A stretch of 43,000 bases of DNA, from positions 1 to 43,000 of the forward strand of contig JACQAL010000078.1 in NCBI GenBank assembly GCA_016195025.1. The letters are read 5' to 3'. The notes below the pieces were generated by a model. That model did no database searches. It saw only the letters and a program-made list of their open reading frames with translations, and had not been told where the DNA came from. Position numbers and translations under genes: made by a program. Each line of letters begins with the position of its first letter. The first letter of the stretch is position 1. Positions 25,490 through 32,865 of the stretch are shown here, one piece after another. The stretch comes from Bacteroidota bacterium (GTDB lineage Bacteria; Bacteroidota; Bacteroidia; Palsa-948).

Positions 25490-25928
25490 CACAATGATGT
25501 GCCGTCAGGTGTTCCCATTTCTCTGAAACGCTTCAGGATTCCTCTGAAACGCCTCAGGATTTTTCTGAAACGCCTCAGGATTTTTCTGAAACACCTCAGG
25601 ATTTTTCTGAAACGCCTCAGGATTTTTCTGAAACGCCTCAGGATTCTTCTGAAACGCTTCAGGATTCCTCTGAAACGCCTCAGGATTCTTCTGAAATGCC
25701 TCAGAATAGTCCTGAAGTAACGCAGCATTTCTCTGCGGTAATGCGGGAACTTTCCGTGCTGACGCGAGATTGTTTCGTGCTAACGCGAAGGTTTCTCGCG
25801 GTGACGCGAAATTGTTTCGCGGTTGCTAAATCGTATAAATCAATCAAAAAACATATAAACAACTAAATTCATACATCTTTTGCGTTAATGACAAAAAAAG
25901 CGAAAACATTCTCCAATCCTATTTTTTC
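25490..25928. other. intergenic region holding tandem array C
   Basis: Between the 23918 gene and the riboswitch promoter lies the 21-bp array at 25523-25837 and about 90 bases of A/T-rich sequence. One plus-strand frame is open from 25498 to about 25866 (SETPQDF heptads, then SVLTRDCFVLTRRF, ending HINN) but has no ATG until late. Another, from a GTG at 25499, gives cationic heptads (RIFLKRL). Confidence 0.7.
25523..25837. repeat. tandem array C (15 units, exact 21-bp period, two unit types)
   Basis: Ten units close to CTGAAACGCCTCAGGATTTTT start at 25523 and recur every 21 bases up to 25712. Five further units of a different sequence (type CCGTGCTGACGCGAGATTG) continue in the same 21-base phase at 25733-25817. 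No base is gained or lost across the junction. The first type contains CTGA/TCAG half-sites around AACGCC. Confidence 0.9.
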
Positions 25929-25936
25929 TACTTTTG
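25929..25936 (+). promoter_or_regulatory. -7 element (TACTTTTG) of the cobalamin riboswitch transcript
   Basis: This matches TAnnTTTG and sits a few bases before the first paired region of the riboswitch, as expected for the transcription start. Confidence 0.6.
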
Positions 25937-25940
25937 CGTT

Positions 25941-26124
25941 GCATTGGTTTCCCGACAAGTCGGGATGAAAAGGGAATCACGTGAAAATCGTGAGCAGTTC
26001 CCGCTGCTGTGAGTCCGTTAAAAAGCCTGCCTGCCGGCAGGCAGGTTTCTGTTTCATTTGCCACTATCCCGATGGCTATCGGGATGGGAAGGCGGCAGAA
26101 ACCGGACAAGCCAGAAGACCTGCC
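25941..26124 (+). promoter_or_regulatory. cobalamin (B12) riboswitch
   Basis: The conserved core is present in order: AAAGGGAATC, GTGAAAATC, GCAGTTCCCGCTGCTGTGAG, TCCG, GCCACT, GGGAAGG and GCCAGAAGACCTGCC. This is the Cobalamin element that binds B12 and represses downstream genes when B12 is plentiful. Three peripheral stems are short palindromes of types found elsewhere in the window (CCCGACAAGTCGGG, CCTGCCTGCCGGCAGGCAGG, ATCCCGATGGCTATCGGGAT). The gene under control is the TonB-dependent receptor at 26322. Confidence 0.95.
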
Positions 26125-26130
26125 AAAGCA

Positions 26131-26155
26131 AAACAATGTTTCCACAACATTGTTT
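26131..26155 (+). promoter_or_regulatory. hairpin after the riboswitch, possible expression platform
   Basis: AAACAATGTT and AACATTGTTT pair perfectly around TCCAC, seven bases after the aptamer. No T-run follows at once; a T7 tract lies 50 bases further on. Its role in switching is inferred from position only. Confidence 0.4.
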
Positions 26156-26321
26156 CATTCGGAACTTCGGGAGAAAGTAACTGAGTGAGAAAAGAAAAAC
26201 CGCTTCCTTTTTTTCTTATCTCCTCTTTTTATTTTCTCTTCTGGTTGCGAAAAGAAAATCAGTATAATACTGCTTTTTCCTTGCGGTGGAACTTTGAAAA
26301 GGCAGAACAAAAACAAAAACT

Positions 26322-28622
26322 ATGCAAACAATTCTATCTTTGCAGGACAAAAACAAAATCTCCGTGGCAAAAAATTTCTCTTCTCTTTTAATTGCTGTTT
26401 GCCTCTTCAGCAATTTTTCTTTTTCGCAATACCTTCCCATCCGCAACCGCGCGGTTTGGAAAAGCCATGCGAAAGCCGACACAACTAAAGGGCAAAAACA
26501 TGAAGCCAAAGCGAACAATTCACTCCCCCCGATGGGGGGAGATGGAGGGGGGCTTGACACTGCAAAGCGCTTAACCGAATTTATTGTTACCGCTTCGCGC
26601 ACGGAGAAAAAAATAGAGGATGTGGGCAGAAGCGTTACTGTAATTTCTTCCGAAGAAATAAAAAAATCAGGCGCCAACTCGCTGGCGGAACTTCTTTCGC
26701 TGGCAGAAGGAATTTACATCACCGGCACACAGCAGAATTTCGGAGCCAACCAGAGTTTGTTCATGCGCGGGGCAAACAGCAATCAATCCGTTGTGATGCT
26801 CGATGGAATTCCAATTGCTGACCCATCCACGCCCAACAGCGCGCTCGACCTTTCCGAACTTTCGCTCATGGATATTGACCGCATAGAAATTGTGCGCGGC
26901 TCGCATAGCACGCTCTACGGCTCTTCGGCAATCGGAGGAGTCATCAACATCATCACAAATAAAAAAATGAAAGAGGGATTGAACATGAACGTAACCGGCA
27001 CTGCCGGAAATTTCGGAAAAGGAACTTCGCTGCTTTCGGAAAATGTTGGAATGAATTACACTTTCAGCAATGGTTTATATGCAGGATTGACTTTTGCCAA
27101 TGCCGATATTAACGGATTGGATGCAACGGTTGATACGAGCACGGCTGTTCCTAAAGTTCCGCGCGATAAAGATAACTTCAACCGCTTTGATTACGGAGGG
27201 AAAATCGGATTCACAAATCACCGGTGGAATTTATTTCTCTCGCAGCGGAACAGCGAAACACATTCCGATATTGATGCGGGCGCTTTTGCCGATGACAACA
27301 ATTACACGCTCGCGCTCACGCGCAAACTTTTTTCGTATGGCATTTCCTGCAGGGTGGACAGCGGCTTCACGGTTTCTCTAAATGGCGGGCATTCCATTCT
27401 TTCGCGCACCGCGCTGAATGATTCTTCGCTCGTTGACAATCTCGGAAACTACGACCACATTTATTCGAATCAGGTTTATTCCGCAGAAACATTCACCAAT
27501 GAAATGCAGTTCAAGTTCAGCCAAAAATCTTTTCACGTCATCTTAGGCGGAGGAATGAATGACCAGACCATGAACCAGAAATATTTTTCTTCTTACTACG
27601 GCACCATTTACCAAGGGGATTTGGATTCATTGAAACTTGCTTCGCGCACAAATAGTTTTTTTATTCTCACGGATATCAGCGGCACGGCATTTTCAGAAAA
27701 AGTAAAAAACTTTTCTCTTGCACTGGGCGCGCGCAGCAACCGCAACAATACCTTCGGAAGCAGCATCACGTACCAGGTGAATCCCATGCTGAAAGTTTCT
27801 TCCACTTCGTCCATTTATGTGAATATTTCCACCGGCTATAATGCGCCTTCGCTGTATCAACTTCATTCGCCCGATAAAACCGATTCCATTACGCGCGGCA
27901 ACATTAATCTTCATCCTGAAACTTCGCTCACAAAAGAGTTTGGCGTGTATCAGAAAATAAATGAGAGCACCGGCTTGCGCATCGGGTATTTTCAAACGGT
28001 GGTGAAAGATATTGTCGAATATGTTTATCTCTGGGATAAAAATATTCCGGTGAATTCTCTTTCCTATTCCGATTACCGCGGAGATACGTATCTGAACCTT
28101 GGCACGCTCACTACTGAGGGAATTGAATTTGAAGCGCACGGTGCCATTGGAAAAAAGTTTTTGGTTGCAGGCAATTTCACTTATCTGCGCGGGCATCAGT
28201 TGAATTCGTATGAAGCCATTGACACCGTGAAAACAAAAGGCAATCACGTGCAGTTGGTTTCTAACGGTGGATTTGTTGACCAGAAAGATATTTCCGTGAA
28301 CGGGTTATCGCGCAGGCCCTCCGCTGCAACTATTTCTTTGACTTATTCTCCTGTGGAAAAATTTTTCCTGAAAGCAGTTGTTAAAACCATTGGCGGAAGA
28401 AACGATATTGTCTATGATTATTCGCTCGGTCCCTATGGCGCGCTGGGAAAAATGCCGCTTACTTCTTACACGCTGGTTGATTTTATTTCAGGCGCAACCT
28501 TCAGTTCAAATCTTTCTGCGCTGGTGCGCGTGGAAAATATTTTCAACATCAACTATACCGAAATCATCGGTTACACTACGCGCGGGAGGGGAATTTATTT
28601 GAGCGTTCATTATTCGTTTTGA
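26322..28622 (+). CDS. btuB: TonB-dependent outer-membrane receptor, BtuB-like
   Basis: 766 aa: signal peptide (about residues 16-36), then a linker, a TonB box and plug start (EFIVTASRTEKKIEDV), a plug domain (SLFMRGANSNQSVVMLDGIP, IEIVRGSHSTLYGSSAIGGV) and a barrel ending in GRGIYLSVHYSF. It is the first gene after a cobalamin riboswitch, so import of B12 or a related corrinoid across the outer membrane is strongly indicated. The linker contains an in-frame palindromic repeat (encoding SLPPMGGDGGG at about residues 67-77). It is followed after 3 bases by surE, so it may head the surE-lpxB operon. Confidence 0.9.
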   Translation: MQTILSLQDKNKISVAKNFSSLLIAVCLFSNFSFSQYLPIRNRAVWKSHAKADTTKGQKHEAKANNSLPPMGGDGGGLDTAKRLTEFIVTASRTEKKIEDVGRSVTVISSEEIKKSGANSLAELLSLAEGIYITGTQQNFGANQSLFMRGANSNQSVVMLDGIPIADPSTPNSALDLSELSLMDIDRIEIVRGSHSTLYGSSAIGGVINIITNKKMKEGLNMNVTGTAGNFGKGTSLLSENVGMNYTFSNGLYAGLTFANADINGLDATVDTSTAVPKVPRDKDNFNRFDYGGKIGFTNHRWNLFLSQRNSETHSDIDAGAFADDNNYTLALTRKLFSYGISCRVDSGFTVSLNGGHSILSRTALNDSSLVDNLGNYDHIYSNQVYSAETFTNEMQFKFSQKSFHVILGGGMNDQTMNQKYFSSYYGTIYQGDLDSLKLASRTNSFFILTDISGTAFSEKVKNFSLALGARSNRNNTFGSSITYQVNPMLKVSSTSSIYVNISTGYNAPSLYQLHSPDKTDSITRGNINLHPETSLTKEFGVYQKINESTGLRIGYFQTVVKDIVEYVYLWDKNIPVNSLSYSDYRGDTYLNLGTLTTEGIEFEAHGAIGKKFLVAGNFTYLRGHQLNSYEAIDTVKTKGNHVQLVSNGGFVDQKDISVNGLSRRPSAATISLTYSPVEKFFLKAVVKTIGGRNDIVYDYSLGPYGALGKMPLTSYTLVDFISGATFSSNLSALVRVENIFNINYTEIIGYTTRGRGIYLSVHYSF
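26520..26555. repeat. palindromic element inside the receptor gene
   Basis: CTCCCCCCGATGGGGGGAG is a near-perfect palindrome followed by ATGGAGGGGGGCTTGA, resembling the P1 group. It lies in frame between the signal peptide and the TonB box. Confidence 0.75.
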
Positions 28623-28625
28623 TTT

Positions 28626-29429
28626 ATGGCTAAGAAACCTCTCATTCTTGTAACCAACGATGACGGAATTTCTTCTCCCGGAATTTCTTCGCTGGTGGAA
28701 GTGATGAAAGAAATCGGAGAAGTAATTGTTGTTGCGCCTGACAAACCGCAATCGGGAGTGGGGCACGCCATCACCATTAATTCCACGCTGCGCATTCATA
28801 AAACAAAATTTCACAACGTAAAAATTGAGTACAGCGTTACCGGCACTCCGGTGGATTGCGTGAAAATGTGCATCAGCGAAATTTTAAAAGTGAAACCCGA
28901 TTTAATTGTTTCGGGCATTAATCACGGCTCAAATATTTCCATCAATGTAATTTATTCGGGAACGATGAGTGCTGCGATTGAAGGAGCGATAGAATCCATT
29001 CCCTCTATAGGATTTTCGCTCATGCACGATTCTATTGATGCTGATTTTTTCGCATCAAAACAGATTGCAAAAACTATTTCCAAACAAGTTTTGCAGCACG
29101 GCTTGCCGAAGGACACGTGTTTGAATGTAAATATTCCCAAACTGCATCTTTCCGAAATCAAAGGAATAAAAATCTGCCGTCAGGCGCGCGCCAACTGGAT
29201 TGAAGAATTTGACAAGCGCAAAGACCCTTCGGGAAATCCTTACTACTGGCTCACCGGAAAATTTATAAACTACGATGAAGGCAAAACCGATACGGATGTG
29301 TGGGCGGTTAAAAATAATTTTGTCTCCGTTGTGCCCATTCAGTTTGACATGACGGGCTACACAGCGCTTTCGCATATAGAAAAATGGAAGTGGGAACAGG
29401 AATTTCCAGTGGATAAAAAGAAAAAATGA
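28626..29429 (+). CDS. surE: 5'/3'-nucleotidase SurE
   Basis: 267 aa. The metal-binding motif LVTNDDGISSPG is at residues 8-19 (Asp12, Asp13), the Ser of PQSGVGHAIT is near 41, and SGINHGSN (about 98) supplies the Asn ligand. The enzyme removes phosphate from nucleoside monophosphates with a divalent metal and is cytosolic. It starts 3 bases after the receptor gene and overlaps the next gene by four bases (ATGA), so it is part of an operon. Length is normal for the family. Confidence 0.95.
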   Translation: MAKKPLILVTNDDGISSPGISSLVEVMKEIGEVIVVAPDKPQSGVGHAITINSTLRIHKTKFHNVKIEYSVTGTPVDCVKMCISEILKVKPDLIVSGINHGSNISINVIYSGTMSAAIEGAIESIPSIGFSLMHDSIDADFFASKQIAKTISKQVLQHGLPKDTCLNVNIPKLHLSEIKGIKICRQARANWIEEFDKRKDPSGNPYYWLTGKFINYDEGKTDTDVWAVKNNFVSVVPIQFDMTGYTALSHIEKWKWEQEFPVDKKKK

Positions 29430-29731
29430 TTCACTCCGGAAAAAAGTTTGACAAAGTATGGCTCGGTGCAGCGCTCGGATTGGGCGCGCCATGGCTCACA
29501 CTTTTTATTTTTTATTTAATCAAGTACAGCCAGATTTCTTTTTCCGAGTTTTTCAAAACCATTATTCTCGGCTATAATATTCTCACGCCTTCCGTTAGTT
29601 TATGCGTGCTTACAAACCTGCTGGTGTTTTTTATTTTCATCTGGACTGACCGCAACCACAGTGCGCGGGGAGTTTTGCTGTCTACATTTATTTATGCGGC
29701 ATTCGTAGTTTACCAAAAATATCTCCGATGA
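29426..29731 (+). CDS. small three-helix membrane protein
   Basis: 101 aa with three hydrophobic segments (about 14-34, 44-77 in part, 83-97) and no recognised domain. Coupled by ATGA overlaps on both sides (surE before, lpxB after), a conserved-looking arrangement that suggests an envelope or lipid role, but no function can be read from the sequence. Confidence 0.75.
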   Translation: MIHSGKKFDKVWLGAALGLGAPWLTLFIFYLIKYSQISFSEFFKTIILGYNILTPSVSLCVLTNLLVFFIFIWTDRNHSARGVLLSTFIYAAFVVYQKYLR

Positions 29732-30846
29732 AATTTTATATCATAGCAGGCGAGGCATCGGGCGATTTGCATGCATCTAATTTAATGCGCGGATTAAAAA
29801 ACCTGAATCCGTCTATAGAATTTCGCTGCTGGGGCGGTGATTTGATGAAAGCACAGGGCGGAGAGTTGGTGAAACATTATTCCGAACTTGCGTTCATGGG
29901 ATTTACGGAAGTGATTTTTAACCTCAGAATCATTCTGAAAAATATTGAATTCTGCAAAAAAGATATTCTGCAATATAAACCCGATGCATTAATTCTTGTT
30001 GATTATCCCGGTTTTAATCTTCGCATGGCAGAATTTGCTAAAAGGAACGGAATCAAAGTTTTTTATTACATCTCTCCGCAGGTGTGGGCGTGGAAGCAAT
30101 CGCGCGTGCAGCACATAAAAAAATTTGTAGATAAAATGTTTGTGATTCTTCCGTTTGAAAAAGATTTTTATAAAAAGTTTGATTACGAGGTGGATTTTGT
30201 CGGGCATCCGCTGCTCGATGCGCTGGAGCAGAGAAAGCAAACAAAAGAATCGTTTGAGGACTTCACAAAGAAAAATAAATTAAATGGCAAATCCATTGTT
30301 GCCATTCTTCCCGGTAGCCGCAGGCAGGAAATAGAAAAAATGCTTCCGGTAATGTATAAAATGATTCCTTCATTTCCCGATTACCAGTTTGTGATTGCCG
30401 GAATTTCTTTACATGAAAAAGATTTTTATCAGAAACTTATTGGGAAAGCAAATGCAAAAATTATTTTTGGCAAAACGTATGAGTTGCTCGAACAATCAGC
30501 CGTTGCGCTGGTAACTTCAGGAACTGCCACGCTTGAAACCGCTTTGTTCGGAGTGCCGGAAGTAGTATGCTACAAAGGAGGAAAAATTTCTTTTGCTATT
30601 GCAAAACGATTAGTGAAGGTGAATTACATCTCGCTCGTGAATCTGATTATGGAAAAAGAAGTGGTGAAAGAATTAATTCAAAATGATTTCAATGAAACTA
30701 ATCTTAGAAAAGAAACCGAAAAACTTCTCAACGATAAAACATACCGCAGCAAAATGATTTCTTCACTCGAAGAATTAAAAGAGAATCTCGGTGGAGCAGG
30801 CGCTTCGGAAAAAGTTGCTCGCTTAATGTTAAAATATCTCATGTAA
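29728..30846 (+). CDS. lpxB: lipid-A-disaccharide synthase
   Basis: 372 aa. Family signatures are YIIAGEASGDLHASNLMRGL at the start, FMGFTEV, VDYPGFNLR, YYISPQVWAWKQSR, FVGHPLLD and ILPGSRRQEI. The enzyme joins UDP-diacylglucosamine and lipid X into the lipid A disaccharide at the inner face of the cytoplasmic membrane. It confirms a lipopolysaccharide-bearing Gram-negative. Its start overlaps the stop of the small membrane gene by four bases. Confidence 0.95.
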   Translation: MKFYIIAGEASGDLHASNLMRGLKNLNPSIEFRCWGGDLMKAQGGELVKHYSELAFMGFTEVIFNLRIILKNIEFCKKDILQYKPDALILVDYPGFNLRMAEFAKRNGIKVFYYISPQVWAWKQSRVQHIKKFVDKMFVILPFEKDFYKKFDYEVDFVGHPLLDALEQRKQTKESFEDFTKKNKLNGKSIVAILPGSRRQEIEKMLPVMYKMIPSFPDYQFVIAGISLHEKDFYQKLIGKANAKIIFGKTYELLEQSAVALVTSGTATLETALFGVPEVVCYKGGKISFAIAKRLVKVNYISLVNLIMEKEVVKELIQNDFNETNLRKETEKLLNDKTYRSKMISSLEELKENLGGAGASEKVARLMLKYLM

Positions 30847-30850
30847 TCAT

Positions 30851-30919
30851 CGAAAAACGAAACAATACGAAAAATACGAAAGTGTATTCTTTCGTACGTT
30901 CGCACAAATTCGTTTTTCG
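30851..30919. repeat. palindromic element P2 (CGAAAAACGAA...), convergent junction
   Basis: Outer arms CGAAAAACGAA/TTCGTTTTTCG and an inner stem TACGAAAG/CTTTCGTA. It lies between the convergent ends of lpxB and the 30926 gene, where it could terminate transcription from both sides. A related copy is at 37098-37201. Confidence 0.8.
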
Positions 30920-30925
30920 TAGATT

Positions 30926-31108
30926 TCAGAATTCCAGAATCCATGCAGAAATTTTATCCGCCCATCTTGGACTGCAGCGCTGAATAATCGCCATCGTAAT
31001 CCAGAAGGGAATCATTGAAATGAGAAACATCAGGGTGAATGTTCCAAAAGTAATGATGAATAACCAGATGAAGAACCCGATTATTTGCGCTGATGTTACA
31101 ACTTCCAT
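30926..31108 (-). CDS. small two-helix membrane protein
   Basis: 60 aa from the ATG at 31108. A longer version from a TTG at 31135 would overlap the -7 element, so the shorter start is preferred. Two hydrophobic segments (about 10-30 and 32-43) precede a short charged tail (RCSPRWADKISAWILEF). No family recognised. Real gene status is supported by the well-placed promoter motif and its composition. Confidence 0.55.
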   Translation of the reverse strand: MEVVTSAQIIGFFIWLFIITFGTFTLMFLISMIPFWITMAIIQRCSPRWADKISAWILEF

Positions 31109-31132
31109 AAGAGAGATTTTAATTTGTTGAGA

Positions 31133-31140
31133 CAAAAATA
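31133..31140 (-). promoter_or_regulatory. -7 element (TATTTTTG) of the small membrane gene
   Basis: On the minus strand TATTTTTG matches TAnnTTTG and lies 24 bases before the ATG at 31108. Confidence 0.45.
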
Positions 31141-31189
31141 TACATTTTATTATATCTCCGAAATCATTTCATTCTTCTCTTATAAACAA

Positions 31190-31222
31190 AGACCTTTCAG
31201 GTTTTCAAAACCTGAAAGGTCT
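31190..31222. repeat. perfect 16-bp-arm palindrome P3
   Basis: AGACCTTTCAGGTTTT and AAAACCTGAAAGGTCT are exact reverse complements around one C. It lies just past the stop of the Spy-like gene (31232) and may work as its terminator. I recall this palindrome as a common dispersed repeat in Bacteroidota. Confidence 0.85.
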
Positions 31223-31231
31223 GCGGAAGAA

Positions 31232-31765
31232 TTAATGCTCCTCGCCTGGAGGCGGAGGTGGCGGTTCCATCATTCCTTTTTTCTTTCCTCCATGTCCTTC
31301 TCTTCCTCTTTCTGAAATTTGTTCAAGCAAACGGTGCGCAAACATATCTTCTGCACGGTAAAGTTTTGCAACTTTTTTAACAGGAAGAACTGATTTGAAT
31401 TTTCCATGGTATTCTTTTTCCAAATCCAGATTTTTTTGCCGGAATGCCATTTCTTCGTCCACAATTTTTTCCACTTGCTTGTCAGAAAGCGAGTCGATAT
31501 TTTCTTTTGCATTCTTTACGTCCTCTCTGCGTTTCTTGTGAAGTTCCTCCCGCTTTTTCTGAAACTCATTGTACACGGGCCAGAACTTTTGCGCTTCTTC
31601 CGGAGTTAAATCCAGTTTTTGCGTGAGAAACGCAATGCGCATGGATTCCACTTTTTCTTTTTTGGGTCCGTCAGGAGGAGGTGGAGCAGAAGGCGGAGCG
31701 GGCGGCTGCTGCGAAAAAGATTTTGCCGCAAGGGCAATCAAAAAAATAATGATTGTGTTTTTCAT
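31232..31765 (-). CDS. periplasmic Spy/CpxP-like helical protein
   Basis: 177 aa from the ATG at 31765; an upstream ATG at 31786 would overlap the anti-sigma gene, so the later start (with signal peptide MKNTIIIFLIALAAKSFS) is preferred. The mature part is Pro-rich at both ends (PPAPPSAPPPP; EPPPPPPGEEH). A central helical region contains LDLTPEEAQKFWPVYNEF, the LTPEE-type motif of Spy/CpxP-like sensors, and long coiled-coil segments. Third gene of the sigma-factor operon, suggesting an envelope-stress or metal-response role by analogy. Confidence 0.65.
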   Translation of the reverse strand: MKNTIIIFLIALAAKSFSQQPPAPPSAPPPPDGPKKEKVESMRIAFLTQKLDLTPEEAQKFWPVYNEFQKKREELHKKRREDVKNAKENIDSLSDKQVEKIVDEEMAFRQKNLDLEKEYHGKFKSVLPVKKVAKLYRAEDMFAHRLLEQISERGREGHGGKKKGMMEPPPPPPGEEH

Positions 31766-31775
31766 ATGATGTGTT

Positions 31776-32201
31776 TTAGAGTTCATTGATAATAGTATTT
31801 ACATCGGTATTTTCCTCGAGATAGGAATTTATTTCTTCATTTGAAATATTTGTTTCTTCCTTTAACGCTTCTTCCGAAACAGAAGAAAGAAATTGTTCGG
31901 TAATGACAGATTCACTGATGTTATACAATTCAGGAGTGTCAATAATCTGCTGCACATCGTTATCGGAAAGAATAATTTCATTTTGGGAAATATTTTTCTT
32001 CAGGAGAAATATAGTAAGCAGAATGATTCCTGATAAAACTGCAAGCGAAGAAATAATTATAGAGGGCTTCAGAAGAAAAAATCTTTCTTTTGATTTTTCC
32101 CTGCTATGAATCCTGTCCATTATTTCTTCAGGCAGGTAATCGAAATAATTTTCGGGAATCTTAAAGTGGTTTTCTTTTTTTATGTTTTCAAGTTTGCTCA
32201 T
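31776..32201 (-). CDS. putative membrane anti-sigma factor
   Basis: 141 aa with a cytoplasmic N-terminal part of about 45 residues (NHFKIPENYFDYLPEEIMDR), one transmembrane helix (about 47-68) and an acidic Glu/Asn/Ser-rich outer part. This topology and its place directly after the ECF sigma gene fit an anti-sigma factor. No zinc-binding HxxxCxxC motif is present, so binding mode is unknown. It could also be a structural partner. Confidence 0.6.
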   Translation of the reverse strand: MSKLENIKKENHFKIPENYFDYLPEEIMDRIHSREKSKERFFLLKPSIIISSLAVLSGIILLTIFLLKKNISQNEIILSDNDVQQIIDTPELYNISESVITEQFLSSVSEEALKEETNISNEEINSYLEENTDVNTIINEL

Positions 32202-32232
32202 CGTCTGTTTGATGTTTGAAAAGGTGAATGGT

Positions 32233-32784
32233 TTAATTGTTTTTCAAATAGTCCTCAATCTTTTTCACGGCATGATGATACGATGCTTTCAATGCACCCA
32301 CCGATGTGCCGAGCACTGCCGACATTTCTTCATACTTTAATTCATCGTAATATTTCATGTTGAAAACGATTCGCTGTTTTTCCGGCAATCGCAAAATTGC
32401 CTGCTGAAGTTGCTGCTGAATGACATCTCCTTCGAAAAAATTATCGTCCTTTAACGTTCGCTCAAGTTTTCTTTCAACTTTAATTAATGGAATAAAAAAT
32501 ATAGTTCGCTTTTTTCGGAGAAATGAAAGCGCTTCGTTGGTTGCAATGCGGTATATCCATGTGAAGAGTTGCGATTCTTCTTTGAATGAATCCAGATTTT
32601 TCCAAACCTTCAGAAAAGTTTCCTGCGTAACATCATCGGCATCATCGTGGTCAATTACAATTCTTCTTGCGTGCCAATAAACTTTCTGCTGATATTTCCG
32701 AATGAGAAGGTTGAAAGAATAATTCTTTGTATCCGGATGGCGAAACCGCTCCAGCAATTCTTTATCGCTTAAATTTTCTGGCAC
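32233..32784 (-). CDS. ECF RNA polymerase sigma factor
   Basis: 183 aa with region 2 (YQQKVYWHARRIVIDHDDAD, DDVTQETFLKVWKNLDSF) and region 4 (LPEKQRIVFNMKYYDELKYE, EEMSAVLGTSVGALKASYHH, a helix-turn-helix). It should direct RNA polymerase to a regulon that probably includes its own operon (anti-sigma and Spy-like genes, 31 and 10 bases apart). Divergent from recN. Length is typical. Confidence 0.9.
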   Translation of the reverse strand: MPENLSDKELLERFRHPDTKNYSFNLLIRKYQQKVYWHARRIVIDHDDADDVTQETFLKVWKNLDSFKEESQLFTWIYRIATNEALSFLRKKRTIFFIPLIKVERKLERTLKDDNFFEGDVIQQQLQQAILRLPEKQRIVFNMKYYDELKYEEMSAVLGTSVGALKASYHHAVKKIEDYLKNN

Positions 32785-32850
32785 AACTGTTAGTTAGACC
32801 AAAATTAACAGGGTTGGTTTAATGGAATGAAAAGAAATAAATTTTATTTC

Positions 32851-32858
32851 TACTTTTG
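32851..32858 (+). promoter_or_regulatory. -7 element (TACTTTTG) of recN
   Basis: This matches TAnnTTTG, seven bases before the recN ATG, so the leader would be extremely short or absent. Confidence 0.5.
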
Positions 32859-32865
32859 ACTTAAC

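Noticed and set aside
26185-26391. 68-residue frame from a GTG between riboswitch and receptor
   Set aside because: Overlaps the receptor start in another frame and has no family or promoter of its own; best read as leader sequence, although its hydrophobic start (PLPFFLISSFYFLFWL) made it worth a look.
27693-28247. 184-residue minus-strand frame opposite the TonB receptor
   Set aside because: Antisense shadow of the barrel; no recognisable protein features.
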